A stretch of DNA of 11,036 bases from an uncultured Verrucomicrobiales bacterium (lineage in GTDB: Bacteria; Verrucomicrobiota; Verrucomicrobiia; Verrucomicrobiales; DEV007): NCBI GenBank assembly GCA_937893785.1, contig CALCSP010000630.1:1-11036 (forward strand), given 5' to 3'. Shown here one piece after another: positions 1 to 6,630 of this stretch. The translations under genes were made by a program, and so were the position numbers. The first letter of the stretch is position 1. Every line of letters begins with the position of its first letter. Under the pieces are notes generated by a model that did no database searches, was not told where the DNA came from, and saw only the letters and a list, made by a program, of their open reading frames with translations.

Positions 1-426
1 AAGCTCAGCCAGCAACAGCCTAATAACCTCTTCCCTGAGAGGATCCGAAGAAAAACCTGTACTAAGCTCGACATCTGCCTGTAACCGAAATCCACCTCCA
101 GCAAGACTAAAAACCTTGGGATAGATCTGTGTTTTTTGGGCAATGTCACTCATATGTCCTCTTAACTGGAGAACAATCGGCAATCTCCAACGGTCAGGTT
201 GACCAAGCAGCTTCAGGAAATCTGTCTTTACCTCTTCACAAAAAACACAGAACGCGCCGCGAGTTTGCCCGTCCTTTCCGTGCACGATAAACTGCTTGGA
301 TCTGCTGCGACTGCTTCCGCTATCGGAAGAGTCGCCGACCAAAGCAGCTTGAACAGCACTTTCTGCCCCAAGAGGATCAATCCACATTGCAGCCGCAATG
401 GTGACAATCTTATATCTGGACATCAT
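1..426 (-). CDS. Uncharacterised protein, probably exported, C-terminus cut by window edge
   Basis: An open frame of 142 codons runs without a stop from an ATG at 424-426 to the left edge, so the C-terminus is missing. An in-frame stop lies three codons upstream, so this ATG (or the adjacent second ATG) is the first possible start; there is no Shine-Dalgarno sequence. The N-terminus (residues 5-21) is moderately hydrophobic with two basic residues before it, which could be a weak signal peptide. A Ser/Arg-rich stretch (33-43) follows, then a more structured-looking part with a CxxC pair (C60, C63), a WRLPIVLQL segment (80-88) and a glycine-rich GGGF (110-113). I do not recognise the family. 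The gene starts 43 bp after the stop of the upstream membrane-anchored gene on the same strand, so the two are probably co-transcribed. The absence of stops and the protein-like composition support a real gene; the function is unknown. Confidence 0.65.
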   Translation of the reverse strand, partial: MMSRYKIVTIAAAMWIDPLGAESAVQAALVGDSSDSGSSRSRSKQFIVHGKDGQTRGAFCVFCEEVKTDFLKLLGQPDRWRLPIVLQLRGHMSDIAQKTQIYPKVFSLAGGGFRLQADVELSTGFSSDPLREEVIRLLLAEL

Positions 427-469
427 GAGGTACTAAAAAAAACTGAAGGAACGGAAGCCAATGGGCTAC

Positions 470-1069
470 CTAAGGCAGCTTACTCCCAGCATGGGCTTCG
501 AGGATCAGCCAGCCATTTTGTATAGTAATACCTTCGAGACGAGAAAGCACCTCTTTTTCTGGAACAAGGCCATTACCAACATTCACCAAGGCTTTCCTGA
601 TCAATCCGACAAAATTTTTTGTCACTGGTAAGCTACCGAACCTACCGCCAACCACTTGGAGGGCCGCTGTCTTGGAAGCTCCCTCGATATGCACTTCAAT
701 ACTCAAGATCGCACTCACTGTTGATTGCCATCCCAGAACATCACGCTCAAATATAATCTCCATGCTGCCATCATTTAATCGGACAAGTATGTTCTTAAAC
801 TCCGAGAATATCTCAAACCCGTCCGCTTCCCGGGCATGCATGACGAGATGAAGATGATCATTAAGATCCTTCTCGCTGCACTTGAAGGAATTGCCACTGA
901 GGATCGCTTGGTTTACTTGAGAAAGTAAATCCCGATCAACCGGACTGCCTTCAGTTGTTCGGTCAATATCTGCGAGAGATTGAGGCATATATACCATCAC
1001 GACCGCAGCTCCTAACGCCATGACAAACAAAAAATTCAATATAAACAGTAAGCGTCTTGTCGTTTGCAT
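470..1069 (-). CDS. Membrane-anchored protein of unknown function, faintly YpmS/DUF2140-like
   Basis: This 199-residue protein has a basic N-terminus (RR at 5-6) followed by one hydrophobic segment at about residues 7-28, which reads as a signal anchor or uncleaved signal peptide with the rest outside the membrane. The remainder alternates short hydrophobic strands and has a GRFGSLPV motif followed by FVGLIRKALVN near two thirds of its length. This layout (anchor, strand-rich middle, then a glycine-Ser/Leu-Pro turn and a helix) reminds me of the YpmS/DUF2140 group, but the resemblance is remote and unproven. The gene lies 53 bp downstream of the fmdB-type gene and 43 bp upstream of the partial gene at the left edge, so the three may form one minus-strand unit. 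A CAGGA just before the ATG is the only Shine-Dalgarno-like sequence and is poorly spaced. The gene is probably real; its function is unknown. Confidence 0.75.
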   Translation of the reverse strand: MQTTRRLLFILNFLFVMALGAAVVMVYMPQSLADIDRTTEGSPVDRDLLSQVNQAILSGNSFKCSEKDLNDHLHLVMHAREADGFEIFSEFKNILVRLNDGSMEIIFERDVLGWQSTVSAILSIEVHIEGASKTAALQVVGGRFGSLPVTKNFVGLIRKALVNVGNGLVPEKEVLSRLEGITIQNGWLILEAHAGSKLP

Positions 1070-1070
1070 A

Positions 1071-1117
1071 TCCTGTAATGATTCAGGAGTGGCAGGAAAC
1101 AGCCAATGCGCTTTGGC
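1071..1117 (-). other. Two small intercistronic hairpins between fmdB-type gene and membrane-anchored gene
   Basis: The 53-bp spacer holds two weak inverted repeats. One pairs GCCAA (1102-1106) with TTGGC (1113-1117) across a 6-nt loop, just after the upstream stop codon. The other pairs TCCTG (1071-1075) with CAGGA (1084-1088) across 8 nt and would mask the only Shine-Dalgarno-like sequence of the downstream gene. Neither is followed by a T tract. Either could be chance. Confidence 0.25.
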
Positions 1118-1122
1118 AAAAC

Positions 1123-1431
1123 CTACCCAGACTTAGGCTTGGATGCACCGGTTTTTGAGCTTCCACTCTTCTTTTTGGTGCTGGTTTTATCCTTTTGCTC
1201 CTTGCTTGATTTCTTTTCAGCCTTCTCCCCTGCCTTGTAGGAATCACTTCTGTAGTCCGTTCCATAAAACCCCGACCCCTTAAATATGATACCTGCCCCA
1301 GTCCCCAGCAACCGATTCACCTTGCCCCCACATGACTTATCCGGACACTTTTTCAACTTCCTGTCGTTCATCGACTGAAAGACCTCAAAGGTATCTCCAC
1401 ACTTTTCACAATGGTAATCGTAATTGGGCAT
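1123..1431 (-). CDS. FmdB-family zinc-ribbon protein with Lys/Ser-rich tail
   Basis: This 102-residue protein begins MPNYDYHCEKCG, the hallmark start of the FmdB putative regulatory family. The zinc ribbon is complete: C8 and C11 form the first knuckle, and C29 and C34 (CPDKSC) the second. The family's IFKGSGFYGTDY segment follows at about residues 49-60. The zinc-ribbon part is about 60 residues; the rest (about 68-102) is a low-complexity tail rich in Lys, Ser and Thr, probably disordered and possibly nucleic-acid binding. FmdB proteins were named after a formamidase gene cluster and their role is poorly defined, so no specific function should be assumed. The start codon is fixed by the conserved MPxY start although no Shine-Dalgarno sequence is visible. 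The gene diverges from the YkuD lipoprotein gene and is probably the first gene of the leftward unit. Confidence 0.9.
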   Translation of the reverse strand: MPNYDYHCEKCGDTFEVFQSMNDRKLKKCPDKSCGGKVNRLLGTGAGIIFKGSGFYGTDYRSDSYKAGEKAEKKSSKEQKDKTSTKKKSGSSKTGASKPKSG

Positions 1432-1447
1432 AAGATTTCAGGAGATT

Positions 1448-1453
1448 AGTATA
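1448..1453 (-). promoter_or_regulatory. Possible -10 element for the fmdB-type gene
   Basis: On the minus strand TATACT (5 of 6 to the sigma-70 -10 consensus) lies 16 bp before the start codon. No good -35 element sits at the right distance, so this is a weak prediction. If it is used, the untranslated leader would be only about 10 nt. Confidence 0.3.
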
Positions 1454-1512
1454 CTTTATCGTTAATTGCTTAAATTACTCCGTGCAATACCAAACTCAGA
1501 TCTGCAGAATCC

Positions 1513-1541
1513 TTGACCACCGATCAGCCATGCCATTAATT
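1513..1541 (+). promoter_or_regulatory. Possible promoter for the L,D-transpeptidase/rhodanese unit
   Basis: TTGACC at 1513-1518 matches 5 of 6 positions of the -35 consensus. A weak AT-rich -10 follows (ATTAAT at 1535-1540 with 16-bp spacing, or TTAATT at 1536-1541 with 17-bp spacing). The element lies within the 146-bp divergent spacer upstream of the GTG start at 1578. The weak -10 keeps confidence low. Confidence 0.35.
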
Positions 1542-1577
1542 GGAGGATTTGCATAACAATTTATTTCATCACCGCTT

Positions 1578-2204
1578 GTGTTACGTAATCGTATTTACCT
1601 AAATCTCCTCTTGGCTTCAACAGCGATGATTGCAGCATGTGATAGCATTGATTCAACAAATACTCATCGCAATAAGGCCGTCTATCTTGAGGCAGTTGGC
1701 GGCTCAAGCATTATCAACAGAAAATCGGCTGGTCCCAGAGATACGGTGTCCTATTGGGATGAGGGCACTGCATCAGGGCCTGCAACAATTAAGATATCCC
1801 TCAAAAAACAGAAAGCGAAGTTCTACAGAGGCGGCACACTCATTGGCGTATCACAGATCTCCAGCGGTAAGGAAGGATTCAGGACCCCGATTGGCTCCTA
1901 CGAGATCATACAAAAAAAGGTAACACATGCATCAAACCTATACGGCATGTGGAAAACGGCAGATGGAACAATCATCAATGACGACGTGGATGTTCGTCAA
2001 AATCCCTCCCCACCGCCCGGAGCATACTTTGAAGGAGCACCAATGCCTTATTTTATGCGTATTACCAATACCGGGGTAGGAATGCATCAGGGATACCTGC
2101 CAGGCTTTGCAGCCTCACACGGTTGTATCCGCATGCCCTACTGGATTGTGAGGCACTTCTTCCACAATGCTTCCATTGGAACTCCCGTCATTATAGAGGA
2201 TTAA
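1578..2204 (+). CDS. L,D-transpeptidase-family (YkuD) lipoprotein
   Basis: This 208-residue protein belongs to the YkuD family, whose members cross-link peptidoglycan or attach proteins to it using a catalytic cysteine. The catalytic signature is clear: H170 in MHQGY, then S180-H181-G182-C183-x-R185, the SHGCIR form of the family motif, with C183 as the likely nucleophile. The catalytic domain spans about residues 70-206, with the RTPIGSYEI segment at 102-110. The N-terminus is a lipoprotein signal: a hydrophobic stretch (6-18), then the lipobox I18-A19-A20-C21. Asp at position +2 (D22) would keep the protein in the inner membrane under the E. coli Lol rule; whether that rule holds here is unknown. 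The start is GTG: the in-frame stop at 1554-1556 leaves no ATG, GTG or TTG farther upstream, and the internal ATG (residue 17) would lose the signal peptide. A GGAGG at 1542-1546 is too distant to serve this start. The rhodanese gene follows after 20 bp. Confidence 0.92.
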   Translation: MLRNRIYLNLLLASTAMIAACDSIDSTNTHRNKAVYLEAVGGSSIINRKSAGPRDTVSYWDEGTASGPATIKISLKKQKAKFYRGGTLIGVSQISSGKEGFRTPIGSYEIIQKKVTHASNLYGMWKTADGTIINDDVDVRQNPSPPPGAYFEGAPMPYFMRITNTGVGMHQGYLPGFAASHGCIRMPYWIVRHFFHNASIGTPVIIED

Positions 2205-2224
2205 GCAACTGCAGAAACTATCCA

Positions 2225-2548
2225 ATGGAAATCCTTGCCCGAGACCTACTGCAACTCATGAAGGATGCCCCACAACGTATCCAACTTATTGATTGCCGTG
2301 AAACTGATGAATGGGAGTTGTGTCGTATTGAAGGCTCAGAACTCATTCCCCTCTCACAATTTGCGAATTTGACCGCCAACTGGGAACTGAGCGACACGCG
2401 TAAGAAGGTAATCTACTGCCATCACGGAATTCGCTCATTGCAAGCAACCGGATTTCTTAGAAACAAAGGTTTCGAAAATACATACAGCCTACAGGGCGGG
2501 ATCGACAACTGGTCTGTTGAGATTGCCCCTAATATCCCTCGCTACTAA
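2225..2548 (+). CDS. Single-domain rhodanese-like sulfurtransferase
   Basis: This 107-residue protein is a complete single rhodanese domain. It has the LIDCRE strand-loop (residues 21-26, usually LIDVRE), the active-site loop CHHGIRS with catalytic C65 (65-71), and the GGIDNWS segment (91-97) followed by a terminal PRY typical of small rhodaneses related to the C-terminal domain of MoeB-type proteins. Such proteins carry a cysteine persulfide and move sulfane sulfur to acceptors; the substrate cannot be told from the sequence. The frame is open farther upstream (to 2123), but that part overlaps the catalytic end of the preceding gene and is not rhodanese-like, so I chose the ATG at 2225. The spacing of 20 bp suggests co-transcription with the YkuD gene. 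There is no signal peptide, so it is cytoplasmic. No obvious Shine-Dalgarno sequence precedes it. Confidence 0.9.
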   Translation: MEILARDLLQLMKDAPQRIQLIDCRETDEWELCRIEGSELIPLSQFANLTANWELSDTRKKVIYCHHGIRSLQATGFLRNKGFENTYSLQGGIDNWSVEIAPNIPRY

Positions 2549-2725
2549 TACATCATCAATATCTCCAACATCTGTATCGGGATACTGTTTGGACTTCAAT
2601 GGTTCTCATTTGAAAGGAACCGAAGCCTCCGAAGTGAAGCACAAATTACGAAAAATGCAGATATGCCTTTTTCTCAATTCAAGTGATACACAGGCAAGAA
2701 ATCTGAAGCGTGCGCAATCGATTGT

Positions 2726-2781
2726 TGGGCATTAACAGAAATCCAGCTTTCGATGCCCAGTCATAGCCCCCATTAATGCCC
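2726..2781. repeat. Mutually exclusive inverted repeats in convergent spacer
   Basis: The spacer between the rhodanese and argG stop codons (2549-2823, 275 bp) holds no convincing gene. Within it, one arm (TGGGCATTAA, 2726-2735) can pair in two ways: TGGGCAT with ATGCCCA (2753-2759), 7 bp, or GGGCATTAA with TTAATGCCC (2773-2781), 9 bp. The two pairings exclude each other. No T tract follows, so this is not a standard terminator. It may act in 3'-end formation or may be chance. Confidence 0.35.
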
Positions 2782-2784
2782 CAT

Positions 2785-2803
2785 CTACTAAACAAAGTAG
2801 TAG
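2785..2803. terminator. Weak hairpin downstream of argG
   Basis: CTACTA (2785-2790) and TAGTAG (2798-2803) form a 6-bp stem with a 7-nt loop about 20 bp past the argG stop. A 10-bp palindrome, AGAAGCTTCT, begins at 2803. No T tract follows on either strand, so a terminator role is only suggested by position. Confidence 0.25.
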
Positions 2804-2823
2804 AAGCTTCTCGGAGAGCCAAT

Positions 2824-4116
2824 TTATTGCGAAGCATCCACTCGGGCTGCAGTCCGTAAGCGAAGGGCATTAAGCCGGATAAAGCCTGTAGCATCATCCT
2901 GATTATATGCCTCATCCGCCCCTCCCTCCATGGTTGCCACGTCTTCGCTATACAAGCTTCTATGGCTCCTTACGCCGGCAGCTATGACATTTCCCTTATA
3001 AAGCTTAACCCGCACTTCACCACTCACCCCTTGTTGGCTTTCGGTAACAAGTGCCTGAATCGCTTGGCGTTCCGGCGCAAACCAGAAACCATTATATACA
3101 AGTTCAGCGTATTTCGGGATCAACGAATCCCTGATATGCATCACTTCACGATCCATAGTCAGGCTCTCCATTTGACGATGGGCATGATAGAGTATTGCAC
3201 CGCCAGGCGTCTCATAAACTCCACGACTTTTCATCCCCACAAAACGGTTTTCGACCATGTCTACCCTGCCAATACCATGCATTCCTCCCAAATAATTAAG
3301 AACGAGCATCACGGCATAAGGAGAAAGCTTCGTGTAACCGCTCTCATCGCCCTGTCCAGTGACTTCGAGCTGCTTAAGCACGTCATCAATACCTTCAAAG
3401 GAAAGGCCAATAGGATTGCCCTTATGAAAGAGAACCTGTAAATAGGCGGGATCATCCGGGGCAGACTCCGGAGATTTTGACAGAATATACATATCCTCGC
3501 ACTCCTTGGAGCTTGCATCATACCAAGGGTCCTCAAGGATACCACTCTCAAAACTGATATGTAAGAGATTACGATCCATTGAATAGGGCTTTGCAGCACT
3601 GGCCTGCACCGGTATTCCCTCCTTTTCCACATAGGCGATCATCTCCGCACGACCTGGGAACTCAGCCCTGAAATCCGCCATCCGCCAAGGGGCGATCATT
3701 TCCATATCTGGAGCTAGGGAAGCAGCCGACAACTCAAAGCGCACCTGGTCATTTCCTTTACCTGTTGCCCCGTGAGCAAGCATGCTGGCACCCTCATTCC
3801 TTGCCACTTCGATCATGCCTTTGGTTATCAAAGGGCGTGCTATGCTCGTCCCAAGCCAATACTGTCCCTCGTAGATTGCCCCCGACTGAAACATCGGAAA
3901 AATAAAGTCAGCGGCAAACTCTTCCCGCAAATCGCCAATAAAGCATTTGGATGCACCTGTATTCAGTGCCTTTTCTTCCAGACCATCCAGTTCCTCTCCC
4001 TGACCAACGTCAGCACAATAGGCGATAACCTCGGCATTATACCGTTTTTTAAGCCAAAAAAGTAACACTGAGGTATCTAGACCTCCGGAATAAGCGACAA
4101 CAATCTTCTTGCTCAT
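2824..4116 (-). CDS. argG: Argininosuccinate synthase
   Basis: This 430-residue cytoplasmic enzyme joins citrulline and aspartate using ATP (giving AMP and pyrophosphate) to make argininosuccinate, the penultimate step of arginine synthesis. The N-terminal PP-loop A8-YSGGLDTS-16 binds [19 protein letters not shown] (82-97) and [10 protein letters not shown] (119-128) are diagnostic for the family and contribute to citrulline and aspartate binding. [20 protein letters not shown] (178-197) is also typical. The length fits the family's usual range of about 400-445 residues. The start is the ATG directly before [11 protein letters not shown], as in homologues, although no Shine-Dalgarno sequence precedes it. 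The gene diverges from crcB with 41 bp between start codons and converges on the rhodanese gene. No other arginine gene is visible in the window, so it appears to be a lone arg locus. No repair or truncation is needed to read it. Confidence 0.97.
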   Translation of the reverse strand: MSKKIVVAYSGGLDTSVLLFWLKKRYNAEVIAYCADVGQGEELDGLEEKALNTGASKCFIGDLREEFAADFIFPMFQSGAIYEGQYWLGTSIARPLITKGMIEVARNEGASMLAHGATGKGNDQVRFELSAASLAPDMEMIAPWRMADFRAEFPGRAEMIAYVEKEGIPVQASAAKPYSMDRNLLHISFESGILEDPWYDASSKECEDMYILSKSPESAPDDPAYLQVLFHKGNPIGLSFEGIDDVLKQLEVTGQGDESGYTKLSPYAVMLVLNYLGGMHGIGRVDMVENRFVGMKSRGVYETPGGAILYHAHRQMESLTMDREVMHIRDSLIPKYAELVYNGFWFAPERQAIQALVTESQQGVSGEVRVKLYKGNVIAAGVRSHRSLYSEDVATMEGGADEAYNQDDATGFIRLNALRLRTAARVDASQ

Positions 4117-4126
4117 GGTGGACGGG

Positions 4127-4154
4127 ACACTAGATCACCGCTAAATCTTGTCAA
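4127..4154 (-). promoter_or_regulatory. Candidate argG promoter, overlapping the crcB leader
   Basis: On the minus strand TTGACA (4149-4154) matches the -35 consensus perfectly. TAGTGT (4127-4132), 16 bp away, keeps the T1, A2 and final T of the -10 consensus. The predicted transcript would have a very short leader. The -35 box ends only 3 bp before the crcB start codon, so transcription factors or polymerase here would also touch crcB. Confidence 0.45.
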
Positions 4155-4157
4155 TCC

Positions 4158-4526
4158 ATGCAAGCGACAACAGCAACAATTCTTGTCGGCCTAGGCGGTT
4201 TTGTGGGCGCAACAGCCCGCTGGGGACTGAGTTCTGCCATGAAATCCACCCTCGAAGTGCCCACTTTCCCTTATTCTACCTTTATCATTAACCTATTAGG
4301 ATGCCTTGCTATAGGCATCGCCTATTCCCTCCTAGAGCACAATGAACCGCTTAAATTGCTCATAGTAGTGGGGTTTCTGGGTGGATTTACCACTTTCTCG
4401 ACATTTGGCCTAGAAATCTTCAGCCTGATAAGACTCCAATCGGTCACCACTGCGGCCATTTACGCAGGTTTAAGCACGGTCCTCGGAGTTTTACTTGTTT
4501 GGACCGGTTATCGCATCACTGGGTAG
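4158..4526 (+). CDS. crcB: Fluoride ion channel CrcB/Fluc
   Basis: This 122-residue inner-membrane protein is a CrcB/Fluc fluoride channel, which exports fluoride as a dual-topology dimer. Family marks are GGFVGATARWG (13-23, with the conserved R21), STFIINLLGC (40-49, with the pore asparagine N45), and GFLGGFTTFSTF (72-83), whose phenylalanines F80 and F83 match the fluoride-lining 'Phe-box'. Four hydrophobic segments can be seen (about 5-27, 38-59, 66-90, 95-119), as expected. It is a single-copy homodimer type; no second crcB lies next to it. The start at 4158 fits the usual short N-terminus. The gene begins 41 bp from the divergent argG start and converges on tpiA. There is no room for a fluoride riboswitch between the two start codons, and I see none. 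Confidence 0.95.
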   Translation: MQATTATILVGLGGFVGATARWGLSSAMKSTLEVPTFPYSTFIINLLGCLAIGIAYSLLEHNEPLKLLIVVGFLGGFTTFSTFGLEIFSLIRLQSVTTAAIYAGLSTVLGVLLVWTGYRITG

Positions 4527-4558
4527 TATGCAGATCCGCTATTCTGCGGCGGCATACT
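4525..4558. terminator. Bidirectional hairpin between crcB and tpiA
   Basis: AGTATGC (4525-4531) pairs with GCATACT (4552-4558), a perfect 7-bp outer stem. Inside it CCGC (4536-4539) pairs with GCGG (4546-4549) around a 6-nt loop. The hairpin starts within the crcB stop codon and lies between converging genes. There is no T tract on either side, so it is not a textbook intrinsic terminator, but the position suits 3'-end formation for both genes. Confidence 0.45.
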
Positions 4559-4599
4559 CATCCCCCCCATATGCTGTTCATTGAATAGAACGTCAGCTC

Positions 4600-5361
4600 T
4601 TACCCAGCATTTTTGCAAATCTCAGAGAAACTCACAGGATCAAGGCTGGCTCCTCCGACAAGCGCTCCGTCCACATCCGGTTGACTCATTAGCTCAGCGG
4701 TATTACCCGGCTTAACACTACCGCCATACTGGATACGAATCCTTGCAGCAACATCCTCTCCAAATAGCTCTCCAATAACTTCACGGGTGAACCGGTGTGC
4801 ATCTTGTGCCTGTTCTGGAGACGCAGTTCGCCCTGTACCTATTGCCCAGACAGGCTCATAAGCAATGACCGTCTCAAGCATATTTGCCGCATCCAGTCCT
4901 TTCAAGCCATCGGTAAGTTGCCGACGAAGAACACTTTCCACCTGATCATTATCACGTTCATCTAGGGTCTCTCCAATGCAAACGATTGGCTTAACTGACG
5001 CTGCGTGTAAGGCTTGGGCTTTTTGGTTAATCAAGCCGTCATCTTCACCAAAAATGGAACGCCGCTCACTGTGCCCTATGATCACATAATCAACGCCAAT
5101 TTCCTGAAGCATACCTATACTGATTTCGCCGGTAAATGCCCCGTGGCTTTCAAAATGACAATTCTGTGATGCGAGCTGCACCAGATCACTGTTAACCAGA
5201 GCCTGCTTTGCCGCAGGCAAGGATACAAACGCAGGCGCAAGCACGATATCAACAGGACTGGAATCACCGATGAGATTGTCAAATTCCTCAATAAATTCGA
5301 CCGCCTCAGCAGGCCCCTTATGCATCTTCCAGTTAGCAGCAATGATAGGTTTTCGTGACAT
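4600..5361 (-). CDS. tpiA: Triosephosphate isomerase
   Basis: This 253-residue cytoplasmic enzyme interconverts dihydroxyacetone phosphate and glyceraldehyde 3-phosphate. All catalytic residues are present: N10 and K12 in NWKM, H97 in IIGHSERR, and E169 in AYEPVWAIGTG, where the flexible loop 6 follows. The phosphate-binding YGGSVKPGN and the C-terminal DGALVGGASLD are intact. Length is normal for bacterial enzymes (about 250). It is the third gene of the gap-pgk-tpiA series, starting 48 bp after the pgk stop. There is no Shine-Dalgarno sequence in front of the ATG, which is chosen because MSRKPIIAANWKM matches the family start. secG, often found after tpiA in other bacteria, is absent; convergent crcB lies there instead. 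Confidence 0.98.
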   Translation of the reverse strand: MSRKPIIAANWKMHKGPAEAVEFIEEFDNLIGDSSPVDIVLAPAFVSLPAAKQALVNSDLVQLASQNCHFESHGAFTGEISIGMLQEIGVDYVIIGHSERRSIFGEDDGLINQKAQALHAASVKPIVCIGETLDERDNDQVESVLRRQLTDGLKGLDAANMLETVIAYEPVWAIGTGRTASPEQAQDAHRFTREVIGELFGEDVAARIRIQYGGSVKPGNTAELMSQPDVDGALVGGASLDPVSFSEICKNAG

Positions 5362-5409
5362 AAATGATTCAGGTTTTAATAATTAAAGTATTGAATTACA
5401 CGCAGTTGA

Positions 5410-6612
5410 TTACTCGGCATTATCCAGTGCGGAAACACCCGGCAGCTGTTTTCCCTCAAGCAACTCCAATGATGCCCCTCCGCCCGTAGAGATAAAAGTA
5501 ACATTTTCGGAAAGGCCAAACTTCTTGATCGCAGTGACGGAGTCACCTCCACCAATGATACTGAGAGCTTCACTGTCAGCAACAGCCTGCGCTACCGCCC
5601 TCGTTCCCTTTGAAAAAGCATCAATCTCAAACACTCCCATGGGACCATTCCAAACAATGCTCCGAGCACCACTGATCACATTACAGAATTCCTCAATTGC
5701 TTTCTCTCCGATATCCAGCCCTTCCCAACCATCGCGAATACTGCCTCCCGCTGAATAAGGCACTATATTGTTAGTCGCCGCATCATCGGAAAAACTGTCA
5801 GCCTCAAGACTATCGGCAGGCAAAAGAAGAGCCACCCCCTTTTCATCAGCCTTATCAAGAAGCTCTCTGGCAATAGCAATATCTTCTTCCACCACATAGC
5901 TCTCTCCAATGTCATGCCCCTGAGCCTTGCGAAAAGCATACTGCATAGCGCCGCCTATCAGGATAGTGTCTGCCTTTTCAAACAAGGCATTGATGACACC
6001 GATTTTATCACTGACTTTTTTACCTCCTAGTATAATCACAAATGGCCGCTCTGGATTCTTTAACTCCTCACTTAAATATTGGAGTTCACGTTCCATGAGG
6101 AAGCCCATAACACTCTCGTCCACATGATCAGCAACACCTACCGTGGAAGCATGAGCCCGGTGAGCAGTCCCAAAAGCATCATTGACAAATACCTCTGCAC
6201 CATTTGCCAAACGGGAGGCAAACACAGAATCATTAGCAGTCTCTTCCTTATGAAATCTGACATTCTCGAGAAGTAGCAAGTCACCATCATTCAACGCCGC
6301 ACTGGCATTCATCGCATCATCTCCAACGCAACATTCGACAAACTCAACCTTTCTCTGTAGAAGCTCCCCTAGACGAGACACAACAGGCTTTAGTGAGAAA
6401 TCAGAATTTTCCTCCCCACCAGGACGACCAAGATGGCTGCACAGTATAACCCTTGCCCCCTGCTCTAAAAGATACTCAATAGAAGGAAGGGCGCCCAGAA
6501 TACGAGTGTCATCGGTAATGTTTCCTGAGCCATCAAGAGGCACATTGAAATCACAACGCATCAACACCTTGCGTCCAGCCAGATCAATATCCCGAATAGT
6601 CTTCTTTGCCAT
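5410..6612 (-). CDS. pgk: Phosphoglycerate kinase
   Basis: This 400-residue cytoplasmic enzyme transfers phosphate from 1,3-bisphosphoglycerate to ADP in glycolysis and runs in reverse in gluconeogenesis. Visible motifs are VLMRCDFNVPLD (16-27, substrate site), R37 in DDTRILGALPSI, SHLGRPGG (59-66), the hinge region GGKKVSDKIGV, NGPMGVFE, and the nucleotide-binding GGGDSVTAI (354-362) and STGGGASLE (375-383). The hinge reads GGKKVSDK where many homologues have GGAKVSDK, a conservative change near the nucleotide site. Length is close to the usual 390-400 residues. The gene follows gap after 77 bp that contain a strong terminator-like hairpin, and it has the best Shine-Dalgarno site in the window. 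This suggests that its expression is set separately from gap. tpiA follows 48 bp downstream. Confidence 0.98.
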   Translation of the reverse strand: MAKKTIRDIDLAGRKVLMRCDFNVPLDGSGNITDDTRILGALPSIEYLLEQGARVILCSHLGRPGGEENSDFSLKPVVSRLGELLQRKVEFVECCVGDDAMNASAALNDGDLLLLENVRFHKEETANDSVFASRLANGAEVFVNDAFGTAHRAHASTVGVADHVDESVMGFLMERELQYLSEELKNPERPFVIILGGKKVSDKIGVINALFEKADTILIGGAMQYAFRKAQGHDIGESYVVEEDIAIARELLDKADEKGVALLLPADSLEADSFSDDAATNNIVPYSAGGSIRDGWEGLDIGEKAIEEFCNVISGARSIVWNGPMGVFEIDAFSKGTRAVAQAVADSEALSIIGGGDSVTAIKKFGLSENVTFISTGGGASLELLEGKQLPGVSALDNAE

Positions 6613-6621
6613 AGTGAAAAA

Positions 6622-6629
6622 TCACCTCT
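6622..6629 (-). promoter_or_regulatory. Ribosome binding site of pgk
   Basis: AGAGGTGA on the minus strand ends 9 nt before the pgk ATG. It is the only strong Shine-Dalgarno sequence among the starts in this window. Its GTGA can pair with TCAC (6614-6617) next to the start codon in a small 4-bp hairpin, and it lies 6 bp beyond the gap/pgk hairpin. Confidence 0.75.
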
Positions 6630-6630
6630 T

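Noticed and set aside
199..525. Plus-strand open frame of 108 codons near the left edge
   Set aside because: It lies antisense to the better-supported minus-strand partial gene (1-426) and overlaps the end of the next gene; the translation is low-complexity and unlike any family.
1083..1265. Minus-strand open frame of 60 codons overlapping the fmdB-type gene
   Set aside because: It is an out-of-frame reading of the Lys/Ser-rich tail; the basic composition follows from that sequence.
2123..2224. N-terminal extension of the rhodanese frame
   Set aside because: This part overlaps the catalytic end of the YkuD gene in another frame, and the rhodanese domain is complete from the ATG at 2225.
2679..2915. 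Minus-strand open frame across the argG 3' end and spacer
   Set aside because: It is a shifted reading of the argG C-terminus continuing into noncoding sequence, with no domain.
4117..4157. Fluoride riboswitch upstream of crcB
   Set aside because: Only 41 bp separate the divergent start codons and I could not find the conserved riboswitch segments there or just inside argG.
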